64,000 bases of DNA from an uncultured Muribaculaceae bacterium (lineage in GTDB: Bacteria; Bacteroidota; Bacteroidia; Bacteroidales; Muribaculaceae): NCBI GenBank assembly GCA_947632485.1, contig CANRPJ010000009.1, positions 27,751 to 91,750 of the forward strand. The letters run 5' to 3'. Of the stretch, positions 1 to 8,678 are shown piece after piece (within the stretch, counting starts at the first letter, position 1; the number at the start of each line of letters is the position of its first letter). The notes under the pieces are model-generated. The model ran no database searches. It was given only the letters and a program-made list of their open reading frames with translations, and was not told the origin of the DNA. The translations under genes were made by a program, and so were the position numbers.

Positions 1-1169
1 AGAATCTTGAGTCCTCTTGTCTCTACAAGCACTGAGGAGCGAAGGCGCTTATCGCGAGGATCTTCGGAAGAGCATACGGAGCAGGGACAGCCTATTTCAG
101 GCACACCTTTTGAGGTGCCGCTCCCGAACACGGTGACCTTGATTTCAGGGTCGATGATGTTGACTTCTGGTTTGAGAAGCACTTCAATTTTCTGATGCAC
201 GATGCTTCGCACCTCTTCGCCCAGTTCTCTGACTTCTTTCCCGGTAGCTCCACCCCGGTTTACGATCACCAGCGGCTGCTTCGGATATACCTCCGCATTG
301 CCGATACTGCGACCTTTCAGCCCTGCATGGTCTATCAGCCACGCAGCTGATAGCTTTACTCTCTTTTCGCCTGCATTGTGATAGGGCATATCCGGAGCAA
401 GAGGAAGCACTCGCTCCTTAAAAAAGCCGGCGTGCACCACCGGATTCTTGAAATAGCTTCCTGCGCTACCGAGCTCCTCGGGATCAGGAAGTTTCTCATT
501 GCGTATTTTTTTCACCTCTTCCGCCACTTCAGCCGGCGAAGGTGTGTGCCCGAGCCTGTCAGCAAGCGATTTCAAAGGGCCATAGGAGAGTTCGGAGGCT
601 TTATCTGAACGATCGAGCAGGAAGCTGACGCGCAACACATAGTAACGCCCCTTCCAATCATGCTTGAAGCGGCTGTCGCGATAACCGAACTGGCAGTCGG
701 CAGCCTTAAAACTTATAGTCTTACGCGTCAGAGTATCGAAACATTCTACAGAAAAAATCCTGTCGCCGGCTTCTACTCCGTAGGCTCCTACATTCTGCAC
801 GGGAGCGGCTCCAACGCTGCCGGGGATTCCCGATAGATTCTCCAATCCGGCCAGGCCTTCTGCAATGGTCCATTCCACCAGATCCGTCCATTTCTCTCCG
901 GCTCCTGCTATTACGAACACGCGCCCGTCTTTCGAGGGATAGGTCGTAATCCCTTTGATCGCAGAGCGGATCACGAGTCCAGGCCATGAGCCAATGAAGA
1001 GAATATTGCTTCCTCCTCCGATATGAATTACCTCATGGTTGAGATATTCCGGTTGCCGCGAAAGCCATTCCAGCTCACGCAGAGAGGAATATTCGGCATA
1101 GAAGGTTGAAGTAGCCTCCACACCGAATGTGGTCAGTGATGCCAGTTGTTTCTCTTTCTCTATTTCCAT
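1..1169 (-). CDS. murB: UDP-N-acetylenolpyruvoylglucosamine reductase (MurB) fused to an MBL-fold hydrolase domain, 3' partial
   Basis: Reduces UDP-GlcNAc-enolpyruvate to UDP-MurNAc with FAD and NADPH in cytoplasmic peptidoglycan precursor synthesis. Translating the minus strand from the ATG at 1169 gives 389 open codons up to the window edge. Residues 1-340 are an E. coli-type MurB: FAD-loop IGGGSNILF near 50, [19 protein letters not shown] near 115-133, the FGYRDSRFK segment, the catalytic-serine motif GSYFKNP and the terminal glutamate in KPEVNIID. The same frame continues without a stop into [17 protein letters not shown], followed by CxxC and [10 protein letters not shown], which is the N-terminus of PhnP-like metallo-beta-lactamase-fold hydrolases. 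The rest of that domain lies outside the window. The start is 4 bases after the upstream lipoprotein stop, so it is probably the third gene of a purL operon. MurB identity is very secure; the fusion is read directly from the frame, but its second half is only partly visible. Confidence 0.93.
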   Translation of the reverse strand, partial: MEIEKEKQLASLTTFGVEATSTFYAEYSSLRELEWLSRQPEYLNHEVIHIGGGSNILFIGSWPGLVIRSAIKGITTYPSKDGRVFVIAGAGEKWTDLVEWTIAEGLAGLENLSGIPGSVGAAPVQNVGAYGVEAGDRIFSVECFDTLTRKTISFKAADCQFGYRDSRFKHDWKGRYYVLRVSFLLDRSDKASELSYGPLKSLADRLGHTPSPAEVAEEVKKIRNEKLPDPEELGSAGSYFKNPVVHAGFFKERVLPLAPDMPYHNAGEKRVKLSAAWLIDHAGLKGRSIGNAEVYPKQPLVIVNRGGATGKEVRELGEEVRSIVHQKIEVLLKPEVNIIDPEIKVTVFGSGTSKGVPEIGCPCSVCSSEDPRDKRLRSSVLVETRGLKI

Positions 1170-1173
1170 GAGA

Positions 1174-2121
1174 TCAGTCTCTTTTCATTCCGTAGACCTC
1201 CAGCACGCCATCTTCAAATCGGAGCACCCTGCCGTCGGGATAGGTCCAGATGTCGATCAGTCGGCTATAGTCGTGACCCGAAGTCACTTCCGAAGGGTTT
1301 CCGAGCGCAAGGCGGCATAATTCCTTGCTCATGCCCTGGGCTACCTTCCCGGTCTGTATGAGCCGCCATATATGGTCTTCAACATCGTGGTACTGCAACC
1401 TCGGATCCGTCATCGAGAAAAGAGAGGCGAAGGGGCGGCTGTCGGCAGCGCTGCGTCCGAAGCTCATCCAGAAGAATGAACGGCGTCCGCGGTCATCTTC
1501 AAACCATACCCTGACTGGAAACTCCGCATTGCCGGGTTCTACACCTAAAATCTTCACGGCCACGAATTTCTCGCCGGCGAAGCGCTCGCCTTTATCATCA
1601 TACCAAAGTGAGCTCCGGGTCCATAGCTTCTGACCTGAGAGCTTGGCATTGAGCGCATCAACCAGTTCAATGTCTACCATCATCGGCAGATCGGTGCTCA
1701 GATAGTTGGTGAGCTCGCTTCCTTTTTTTCCGGTAGGCAGCTGGTACGTTTTGTCGCCGTCAAAGAAAAGCAGAACAATGTCTTCCGTGCCGTCAGGACG
1801 CAATTTTGCATTGATGCCATTATATATCAGAGTTTTACCTCCGATACCTACTTCTGCGGGATCTGCCGGCATTCCCTCCTGCGAAAAGAGGAGCAGCGCT
1901 CGGTCATCAGTAGCCTGAAAACGCCTCCCGGGCAGCCAGTTATCGAGAGCCACGCCCTTCACGTCGGCCAAAAATTGCTCTTCGGCCGACGGGGCGATAG
2001 TCTTGAGGTCACTTTTAGTGAGTTCGATTTTCTTAGTGCGGTCTACCGTATAGCAAGCCGTGAGGCTGCATAGGCTTAACGCAGCCAGAACAGGAAACAG
2101 ATATGAGCGTCTTAACGTCAT
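1174..2121 (-). CDS. Predicted lipoprotein with a SmpA/BamE-like C-terminal segment
   Basis: A 315-residue exported protein. A hydrophobic signal ends in the lipobox LTAC with Cys23 as the probable lipidation site, so it should sit in an outer or inner membrane leaflet. Most of the chain is not a family I can name. Near residues 250-275 there is [17 protein letters not shown], which resembles the helix-turn of SmpA/OmlA (BamE-like) repeats, where a conserved GM...LGxP motif occurs; the link is suggestive only. Its ATG overlaps the purL stop by 4 bases (ATGA) and its own stop is 4 bases before murB, so it is very likely translated as part of the same transcript. Confidence 0.8.
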   Translation of the reverse strand: MTLRRSYLFPVLAALSLCSLTACYTVDRTKKIELTKSDLKTIAPSAEEQFLADVKGVALDNWLPGRRFQATDDRALLLFSQEGMPADPAEVGIGGKTLIYNGINAKLRPDGTEDIVLLFFDGDKTYQLPTGKKGSELTNYLSTDLPMMVDIELVDALNAKLSGQKLWTRSSLWYDDKGERFAGEKFVAVKILGVEPGNAEFPVRVWFEDDRGRRSFFWMSFGRSAADSRPFASLFSMTDPRLQYHDVEDHIWRLIQTGKVAQGMSKELCRLALGNPSEVTSGHDYSRLIDIWTYPDGRVLRFEDGVLEVYGMKRD

Positions 2122-5100
2122 TTCTTGTTAGCCTCTACCCATTTGCGGGCATTTACGAAGGCTTCGAGCCATGGTGTGGCTTCCTGCATACGGCGCCCTC
2201 TGGGATAGAAGGCACACTGCCAGGGGAAGATGGTGCGCTCGAGGTGAGGCATCATGGCGAGATGACGCCCGTCGGGGCTCGCGATTCCGGCAACCCTGGC
2301 CGGAGAGCCGTTGGGATTGGCGGGATAGCCCTGATATTTGTAGCGGAGCACCACGTTATAGTCGGAGGGTTTGCCGGGCATGCGGAATTTCCCTTCACCA
2401 TGAGCCACCCAGATGCCGAGCTTGGAGCCGGCAAGAGAGCCAAGCATAACGCTGTTGTTCTCAGGAATTTCTACTCCTACGAATCCGGATTCAAACTTGT
2501 GGGAGTCGTTGAATACCATCTTAACTTGCTTGCCTTCCTCAGGCGTAATCAGGTTGAGCTCCATCATGAGCTGGCAACCGTTGCAAACGCCGAGTGAAAG
2601 TGTGTCAGGACGGGAATAGAAGTTCTTCAGTGCCTTGCGCGCCTTCTCGTTGTAGAGGAAACCACCGGCCCAACCTTTAGCCGATCCAAGCACGTCGGAG
2701 TTCGAGAATCCACCGCAGAACACGATCATATTTACATCTTCCAGAGTCTCGCGACCGGAAGTGAGATCGGTCATGTGCACGTCTTTCACATCAAATCCGG
2801 CCAGATGCAGGCAGTAGGCCATCTCGCGGTCGCCATTCACGCCCTTCTCGCGGATAATGGCAGCCTTGATTCCGGAGCGGCCTTTGCGCAGAGGCTCAAG
2901 ACCGAGATCGGTAAGTTTGCCTGAGAACTCAAGATTGATGCGATAGCGCAGAGGCTGGCGTGAGTAGTTGCGATAGCGTGCATCAGCCAAGGCGCGGGTG
3001 CTCTGCTCGCAGTCAAGAATCCAGGAGCTGCGGTACCATGTGTGGCGCAGAGCGTCGATATCAAATTCTTTCTGCCATTCACCGTTTTTCACAGTGATTT
3101 TCCGATCTTTCGCGGGAGCACCGATCACGTCGACCTTAGCACCTGTAGCCATCAGGATCGCCATCGCCTCATCTGCCTGAGCCTCCGGCACCTGAATCAC
3201 GAGTGCAGGATTTTCAGCGAACAGAACCTTGCAGCTGTCTTCGCAACCGAGATCTGTAAGGTCAATATCAAGGCCGCCGCGCGTATTAGCGAAGGTCATC
3301 TCGAGCAGAGCGGTAAGAAGACCACCGGCAGATATATCGTGCATGGCAAGAATCATACCCTTGCGGTTGAGCGTCTGCACTGCATCGAATGCTTTTGCAA
3401 ACACTGCAGGATCCTTTACCGTGGGAGCCTCGGCTCCGATAGCGTTGAGAGTCTGGAAGAAAGCGGATCCTCCGAGTTTCGGCTCATCGCCGCTGAGATC
3501 AAGGAGGAGCAGACGCGAGGAAGCGCTGGCTAAAACCGGAGAAATGGTCTTGCGGATATCGCTTACCTCGCCGGCAGCGGATATTATCACAGTGCCGGGA
3601 GCCATAACACTCTTGTTTCCATACTTCTGTGTCATGGAAAGGGAGTCTTTCCCTGTCGGAATGTTGATGCCGAGAGCACGCGCAAATTCCGAGCAGGCCT
3701 GAACAGCTTCATAAAGACGCGCATCTTCACCCTCGTTGCGGCAGGGCCACATCCAGTTCGCTGAAAGCGACACTGACTTCAGACCATCTTTAAGACGGGC
3801 ACCGGCTATGTTAGTCAGAGCCTCGGCCACTGAGAGCACGGAACCCTTGGCCGGGTCGATCAGCGCAGCCTGAGGTGCATGGCCCAGCGAGGTGGCGATG
3901 CCGGCGCGACCATGGTAATCGAGAGCTACGACACCGCAGTCGCTAAGCGGCAGCTGAATCTCGCCCTGGCACTGCTGGCGGGCGATACGACCTGTCACCG
4001 AACGGTCTACTTTGTTAGTGAGCCAGTCTTTGCAGGCCACCGCCTCGAGCTGCAGCACATTATCAAGGTAACTGTCGATGTCAGCTACGTCATAAGCCGG
4101 ATCCGAGTAATGGCGCTCTACGGTTTTATCGTGCATCACCGTTTTGGGTGAGCTACCGAACATATCGGTCATGGCAAGGTCAATCGGGCGCTTGCCGTCG
4201 GCCTGCTCGAATACGAAGCGGCCGTCGCCAGTGGTTTCTCCCACTACATAGAAGGGAGCCTGCTCTCTTTCAGCCACCTTGCGAATGCTCTCCACATCTT
4301 TTTCAGCGACCACGAGACCCATTCTCTCCTGGCTTTCGTTGCCGATAATCTCTTTGGCTGAAAGGGTAGTATCGCCAATAGGCAGCGACTTCATGTCGAT
4401 CTTTCCGCCTGTAGCCTCCACAAGCTCGGAAAGGGCGTTGAGGTGGCCTCCGGCGCCGTGGTCGTGTATGCTCACGCAGGGGTTGGTCTCCATTTCTGCC
4501 AGAGCGCGGATCACGTTAGACACTCGCTTCTGCATCTCTGGATTGGCACGCTGCACGGCGTTGAGCTCAATCGAATTGTCATATTGACCTGTAGCAACTG
4601 ATGACACGGCTCCGCCGCCCATACCGATGCGGTAGTTGTCGCCTCCCATCACCACTACTTTCATTCCTTTCTCGGGCACACCTTTTATGGCATCTTTCAT
4701 GGTGCCGAAGCCAACGCCGCCGGCAAGCATTATCACCTTATCGTAGGCAAGCGTGCGGTCGTGCTCCTCATGCTCGAAGGTCAGCACAGAGCCGCAGATC
4801 AGCGGCTGCCCGAACTTGTTACCGAAATCAGATGCGCCGTTGGAAGCCTTGATGAGAATCTCAGCCGGAGTCTGATAGAGCCACTGGCGCGCTTCGGGAG
4901 CACCTTTCTCCCACCCGCGCACCTCTTCGGGACGCGGATATGAGGTCATATATACAGCCGTACCGGCAATCGGAAGGCTGGCCTTGCCTCCGCCGAGACG
5001 GTCGCGAATCTCGCCGCCGGTTCCGGTAGCAGCTCCGTTGAAAGGCTCTACGGTAGTAGGGAAGTTATGAGTCTCAGCCTTCAGCGAGATCACAGTTTTG

Positions 5101-5813
5101 ATTTTAGTTTCGCTGAAGAGTCCCGGTTGCTCGGGATTGGCCGGTGCGAACTGCATTGCTTCCGGACCTTTCACGAAAGCTACATTATCTTTATAGGCCG
5201 ATACGAGGCCATTGGGATTCTCTTCCGATGTCTTTTTGATAAGCTTGAAGAGGGAAGTGGGTTTCTCCTTGCCATCGATCACGAATGTACCGTTGAAGAT
5301 CTTGTGGCGGCAATGCTCGGAGTTAACCTGGGAAAAACCGAACACCTCCGAATCGGTGAGCGGGCGTCCGAGTCTCTTTGCGAGACCGCGGAGATAGTCT
5401 TTCTCTTCAGCGGAGAGGGCGAGACCTTCGCGCAGGTCATATTCGTCGATGTCCTCTATATGTTCAATAGGAGCAGGTTCGGCATCGATGCGGAAAATGT
5501 TCTGGTCGAGTCGGTCGTAGACCCGCTGCAGCATCTTGTCATATACCGGTTCTCCCGACTTCACCTTGGTGAACTCTTCCATACGCACAATTCCATCGAC
5601 ACCCATGTTGCGGGTGATTTCTACGGCGTTTGTGCTCCAAGGGGTGATCATTTCGCGGCGTGGCCCTACAAAAGTACCCTTGAGGGTCTTTGTTTTGAGC
5701 GGTCGGGCTCCGCTGAGAAGCCATGTAAGCCGTTCAAGAGCTGTTTCGTCAAAAGGATGCAGGGTTTCGACTGCGGTCACGGCCGAGGCGCCGTTCTGAA
5801 AAAATACAACCAT
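2118..5813 (-). CDS. purL: Phosphoribosylformylglycinamidine synthase, long form
   Basis: Catalyses the ATP- and glutamine-dependent conversion of FGAR to FGAM, the fourth step of purine synthesis, in the cytoplasm. At 1231 residues it is the large single-chain form, with an N-terminal PurS-like region, two FGAM synthetase/AIR-synthase halves and a C-terminal class I glutamine amidotransferase. Visible markers are VNSEHCRHKIFNGTF, the repeated glycine-rich metal and nucleotide segments (DHGAGGHLNALSELVEATGG), GKDSLSM, and the amidotransferase nucleophile in LGVCNGCQLM with a C-terminal histidine in the MMPHLERTIFP motif. A good Bacteroidetes promoter lies just upstream at 5844-5874. It heads a minus-strand operon with the lipoprotein and murB genes. 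Confidence 0.98.
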   Translation of the reverse strand: MVVFFQNGASAVTAVETLHPFDETALERLTWLLSGARPLKTKTLKGTFVGPRREMITPWSTNAVEITRNMGVDGIVRMEEFTKVKSGEPVYDKMLQRVYDRLDQNIFRIDAEPAPIEHIEDIDEYDLREGLALSAEEKDYLRGLAKRLGRPLTDSEVFGFSQVNSEHCRHKIFNGTFVIDGKEKPTSLFKLIKKTSEENPNGLVSAYKDNVAFVKGPEAMQFAPANPEQPGLFSETKIKTVISLKAETHNFPTTVEPFNGAATGTGGEIRDRLGGGKASLPIAGTAVYMTSYPRPEEVRGWEKGAPEARQWLYQTPAEILIKASNGASDFGNKFGQPLICGSVLTFEHEEHDRTLAYDKVIMLAGGVGFGTMKDAIKGVPEKGMKVVVMGGDNYRIGMGGGAVSSVATGQYDNSIELNAVQRANPEMQKRVSNVIRALAEMETNPCVSIHDHGAGGHLNALSELVEATGGKIDMKSLPIGDTTLSAKEIIGNESQERMGLVVAEKDVESIRKVAEREQAPFYVVGETTGDGRFVFEQADGKRPIDLAMTDMFGSSPKTVMHDKTVERHYSDPAYDVADIDSYLDNVLQLEAVACKDWLTNKVDRSVTGRIARQQCQGEIQLPLSDCGVVALDYHGRAGIATSLGHAPQAALIDPAKGSVLSVAEALTNIAGARLKDGLKSVSLSANWMWPCRNEGEDARLYEAVQACSEFARALGINIPTGKDSLSMTQKYGNKSVMAPGTVIISAAGEVSDIRKTISPVLASASSRLLLLDLSGDEPKLGGSAFFQTLNAIGAEAPTVKDPAVFAKAFDAVQTLNRKGMILAMHDISAGGLLTALLEMTFANTRGGLDIDLTDLGCEDSCKVLFAENPALVIQVPEAQADEAMAILMATGAKVDVIGAPAKDRKITVKNGEWQKEFDIDALRHTWYRSSWILDCEQSTRALADARYRNYSRQPLRYRINLEFSGKLTDLGLEPLRKGRSGIKAAIIREKGVNGDREMAYCLHLAGFDVKDVHMTDLTSGRETLEDVNMIVFCGGFSNSDVLGSAKGWAGGFLYNEKARKALKNFYSRPDTLSLGVCNGCQLMMELNLITPEEGKQVKMVFNDSHKFESGFVGVEIPENNSVMLGSLAGSKLGIWVAHGEGKFRMPGKPSDYNVVLRYKYQGYPANPNGSPARVAGIASPDGRHLAMMPHLERTIFPWQCAFYPRGRRMQEATPWLEAFVNARKWVEANKK

Positions 5814-5843
5814 TGTGTCGTTGTTTTTGCGTCATTAGATGTG

Positions 5844-5874
5844 CAAAGTTAATAAATCCGCCTTTAAGCGGCAA
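5844..5874 (-). promoter_or_regulatory. Promoter of purL operon (TTG-N20-TAACTTTG)
   Basis: On the minus strand TTG at 5874-5872 is followed after 20 bases by TAACTTTG at 5851-5844. This fits the Bacteroidetes -33/-7 consensus (TTG, 19-21 bases, TAnnTTTG). Transcription would begin roughly 25 bases before the purL ATG. Confidence 0.75.
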
Positions 5875-5891
5875 CTGAACAATCCGGCTTT

Positions 5892-7439
5892 ATGATTTGT
5901 AATGATGATAAAGATTCCGCTATGTTATCAATTCTGACTCTTATCGGCCATGCGCAGGAGCGGCTCGACGATACCCAGATTCCTGCTACTGAGCTTACTC
6001 ACCAGGCTGCTGAAACCACTGGAGTGATTGCCGGCTGGATCATGCAGTTGGTGGAATGGGTACTAAGTAAACTCGGTCTGGGCCACCACGAAACGCTCGT
6101 AATTTGGATTTATTCGCTTCTGGTGTTTCTGATAGCCTATGCTATAGGCTATGTGACCAAATGGATTGTGCTGGGTGTTGTGAGGTCGATAGGGAAGAAG
6201 ACTTCCACCGATGGTATCTATGAGATGCTGCGCGCTGAAAAATTCTTTACGAAGACGTGTCGCATCATTCCTCCCATCGTGTTTCTGATCTTTATTGAGT
6301 TCACGCTTTCATCGCATGCCACTCTTTCTACCTTCCTGATGCGCGCCACATGGATCTACATTATCTACGTGCTGGCGGTTGCGATCAATACTGTGGTCTA
6401 CGTGGCCTGGAGGCGCATTGATATGCGGCATAATCAGAGAAAGCTCCCGCTGCGCGGCCTTGTGCAGCTCGTGAAGGGCATAGTCTGGATCATTGCCGCT
6501 ATTATAGTGCTCGCGATAATTTTCGATAAGTCGCCTGCCTCACTGCTCGCTGGTCTGGGAGCTTTTGCGGCAGTACTGATGCTGGTGTTCAAAGACAGCA
6601 TTCTGGGAGTCGTGGCAGGAGTGCAGCTTTCTGAGAACGACAGTCTCCATGTAGGCGACTGGATCAAGGTGAATGGTACTGATGCTAACGGAACGGTGAC
6701 TGAGGTGACCCTGACGCAGGTGAAGATAGAGAATTTTGATAAGACGATCGTGTGCCTTCCTCCTTATCAGCTTATAAGCGGGTCGTTTACCAACTACAGA
6801 CCCATGCAGGAAAGCAATACCCGACGGATCATGCGCTCTTACCAGATTGATGCTGACAGCATAGTGCCGACTACTCCCGAATGGCTTGAGTCGATGAAGA
6901 AGATTCCGTTTATGGATCACTACATTACCCGCAAGCAGGCTCAGGCTGCGGCAGGAAAGGTTCAGAATGTGGAGAATTCCGAAGGTCTGGTTGACGGCAG
7001 CATAGAGACCAATCTGGGTCTTTTCAGGGCATATCTTAAGATGTGGCTTGACGCCAACGATATGATCGATAAGAACAGCACCTGCTTCGTGACAACCCTC
7101 GCACAGACAGTTTACGGAATTCCGCTGCAGGTATATTGCTTCACCTCTACAAGCTCTTGGCTGCCTTATGAGGGCATTCAGGCAAGCGTGTTTGAACACA
7201 TAGCAGTGATGCTTGCAAAATTTGGTCTCTATACCAATGAGCAGGCTTCAGGCCGCGACTCAATTATAGAAGGATATATTGAGGCGAATAAGCCGATCGG
7301 CAATGTATTCGGTGTTCCGTATCCGTTCTTCAGCGGCTCTGACTATCCTTATAATGGATATGTAAAGGACAGCAGCGTAGCTCCTGGTACGCCGGCTCCG
7401 CAGAATCAGTCGGCAGCTCCGACCGGTTCTACCGTATAA
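5892..7439 (+). CDS. Mechanosensitive ion channel, MscS superfamily (YbdG-like)
   Basis: Predicted inner-membrane channel that opens under hypo-osmotic tension. Several hydrophobic helices occupy residues about 45-250. The pore helix and vestibule junction are visible as LLAGLGAFAAVLMLVFKDS followed by ILGVVAGVQL and HVGDWI. After this come the segments YRPMQESNTRRIMRSYQID and a long soluble region that match the E. coli YbdG miniconductance type better than the short 286-residue MscS. Length is 515 residues. A second in-frame ATG at 5922 (MLSILTL) is an alternative start, and no strong ribosome-binding site decides between them. It is divergent from purL. Its 3' end overlaps the convergent TraB-family gene by 34 bases. 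Confidence 0.9.
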   Translation: MICNDDKDSAMLSILTLIGHAQERLDDTQIPATELTHQAAETTGVIAGWIMQLVEWVLSKLGLGHHETLVIWIYSLLVFLIAYAIGYVTKWIVLGVVRSIGKKTSTDGIYEMLRAEKFFTKTCRIIPPIVFLIFIEFTLSSHATLSTFLMRATWIYIIYVLAVAINTVVYVAWRRIDMRHNQRKLPLRGLVQLVKGIVWIIAAIIVLAIIFDKSPASLLAGLGAFAAVLMLVFKDSILGVVAGVQLSENDSLHVGDWIKVNGTDANGTVTEVTLTQVKIENFDKTIVCLPPYQLISGSFTNYRPMQESNTRRIMRSYQIDADSIVPTTPEWLESMKKIPFMDHYITRKQAQAAAGKVQNVENSEGLVDGSIETNLGLFRAYLKMWLDANDMIDKNSTCFVTTLAQTVYGIPLQVYCFTSTSSWLPYEGIQASVFEHIAVMLAKFGLYTNEQASGRDSIIEGYIEANKPIGNVFGVPYPFFSGSDYPYNGYVKDSSVAPGTPAPQNQSAAPTGSTV

Positions 7440-8296
7440 CCTAATGCGCGAAGACCTTCTATCAGACCATTGTCGCCTACGAGATGCATAGCGCCTACGG
7501 CAATTAAATTACTGTTCTCCTTCAGCATAGCCGGTAGTTTGTTGAGCCAGTCGGCATTGCGCTCATAGAGCAGATGGTCGAGCCATGCCTTCTCTTCCGG
7601 ATCTTCAGTTTCCGATTCAATTTGAGCCATAGCGGCCAGATCTCCCGCCATGTATGATTCCGTCATCTTCTTCGACTCTGTCACTGCTTTGTCGGGATCA
7701 GAAAGGAGATCAACCAGGGCTTTGGCCTGAATGCGGATAGGAGTGGCATTGAAAAGCACTTCACATTGCCTGTCGATGGTCTCTAATGCTCCAATTGATT
7801 TGCCGGCTTTCTGCATTTCAACCTGAATGAGCTTGTCGAGCTGCTCTTCGGGGTTATAATCGGGCACATTGGGAAGTACCATCATGACTGCTACCATGGT
7901 CGATACCGCTGCGGGTTTCATCGGCTCAAGCATGGCAAGGGTCATGCCGGGCATGGGCGCATACTTCTGAAACACAGGGTCTATTCTCTGGAACTCCTCC
8001 GGGGAAATCACCTTGCTGAGAGTGCTGTCGGCGGGAGCGAGCATATAGCCCTGCATCTGGGCAGCCATCTCATTCTGGTTATGAGTCATGTCGATTTCTC
8101 CAACCGCTCTGTCAGCTTCTGCCATGGCCTTGCGTAGACCTGTCACCTCGTCGAGCATCGACTTGGGAGCGAGATGATGGGTGCCGAAGAGGTAAGAGGG
8201 CTGCTTCAGCCCGTTACCGGAAATTTTGTAAAGGAGTTGCGCGTTGACTCCGGAAGCTATTGCGAGCAGAGCCAGGAGTATGAATGTTTTCTTCAT
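7406..8296 (-). CDS. TraB/GumN family secreted protein
   Basis: A 296-residue exported protein of the TraB/GumN family (related to TIKI-type proteases; the bacterial role is unsettled). The frame is open upstream to 8482, but the start at 8296 is chosen because it gives a clean signal peptide, MKKTFILLALLAIASGVNAQ. Family motifs are visible at both ends: LFGTHHLAP near residue 40 with two histidines and a GEID glutamate shortly after, and the C-terminal VGAMHLVGDNGLI. These conserved Gly/His/Glu residues form the predicted metal-binding active site. It is divergent from the HU genes, with a shared intergenic region of about 90 bases. Confidence 0.88.
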   Translation of the reverse strand: MKKTFILLALLAIASGVNAQLLYKISGNGLKQPSYLFGTHHLAPKSMLDEVTGLRKAMAEADRAVGEIDMTHNQNEMAAQMQGYMLAPADSTLSKVISPEEFQRIDPVFQKYAPMPGMTLAMLEPMKPAAVSTMVAVMMVLPNVPDYNPEEQLDKLIQVEMQKAGKSIGALETIDRQCEVLFNATPIRIQAKALVDLLSDPDKAVTESKKMTESYMAGDLAAMAQIESETEDPEEKAWLDHLLYERNADWLNKLPAMLKENSNLIAVGAMHLVGDNGLIEGLRALGYTVEPVGAAD

Positions 8297-8331
8297 TTTG
8301 AAGGAGTTTTTGATTAAGTTGCGGATAATAG

Positions 8332-8363
8332 TTTGCAAAATTAGGAAAATTCCGCTACTTTTG
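8332..8363 (+). promoter_or_regulatory. Promoter of the HU gene pair
   Basis: TTTG at 8332-8335 is followed after 20 bases by TACTTTTG at 8356-8363, a match to the Bacteroidetes -33/-7 pattern, 21 bases before the first HU start codon. A TAATTTTG on the other strand (8343-8336) overlaps the -33 element and may serve the divergent TraB-family gene. Confidence 0.65.
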
Positions 8364-8384
8364 TAATTCTTCAACAGAATAGAA

Positions 8385-8678
8385 ATGGATTCTAAAAGCT
8401 TTATGGAGACTCTCGCCGAGCGACTGGGCACCGATGAGGAGAGCATAGCTTTTCTCACATCGGCCTTAGCCCGAAGCCTCACTCAGGCGTGCGGTAGTGG
8501 CCAGTCAGTGGCAGTAGCCGGTTTCGGCACATTTGAGACGAAGGTACGCCGCGAAAGGGTGGCGCGCCACCCGGCTACAGGGCGCCGCGTGCTGCTTCCT
8601 CCTAAGGCTGTGTTGCAGTTTCGCCCGTCGGCAGTGTTGAAACAGAAAGTAAAGGATTTGCCCGAAGAGAAGTCATGA
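8385..8678 (+). CDS. HU/IHF family DNA-binding protein
   Basis: A 97-residue histone-like protein covering a whole HU fold: the helical dimerisation half (residues 1-45) and the beta-arm half with the family core VAGFGTFETKVRRERVARHP followed by a PPKAVLQFRPS strand. HU dimers bind and bend DNA with little sequence preference. It is the first of two HU-family genes, and its stop overlaps the start of the second by 4 bases (ATGA), which favours translational coupling and possible heterodimerisation of the two products. Confidence 0.92.
   Translation: MDSKSFMETLAERLGTDEESIAFLTSALARSLTQACGSGQSVAVAGFGTFETKVRRERVARHPATGRRVLLPPKAVLQFRPSAVLKQKVKDLPEEKS

Noticed and set aside
5067..5852. 261-codon frame opposite purL
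   Set aside because: Antisense shadow; His/Cys-rich composition typical of reverse-frame translation.
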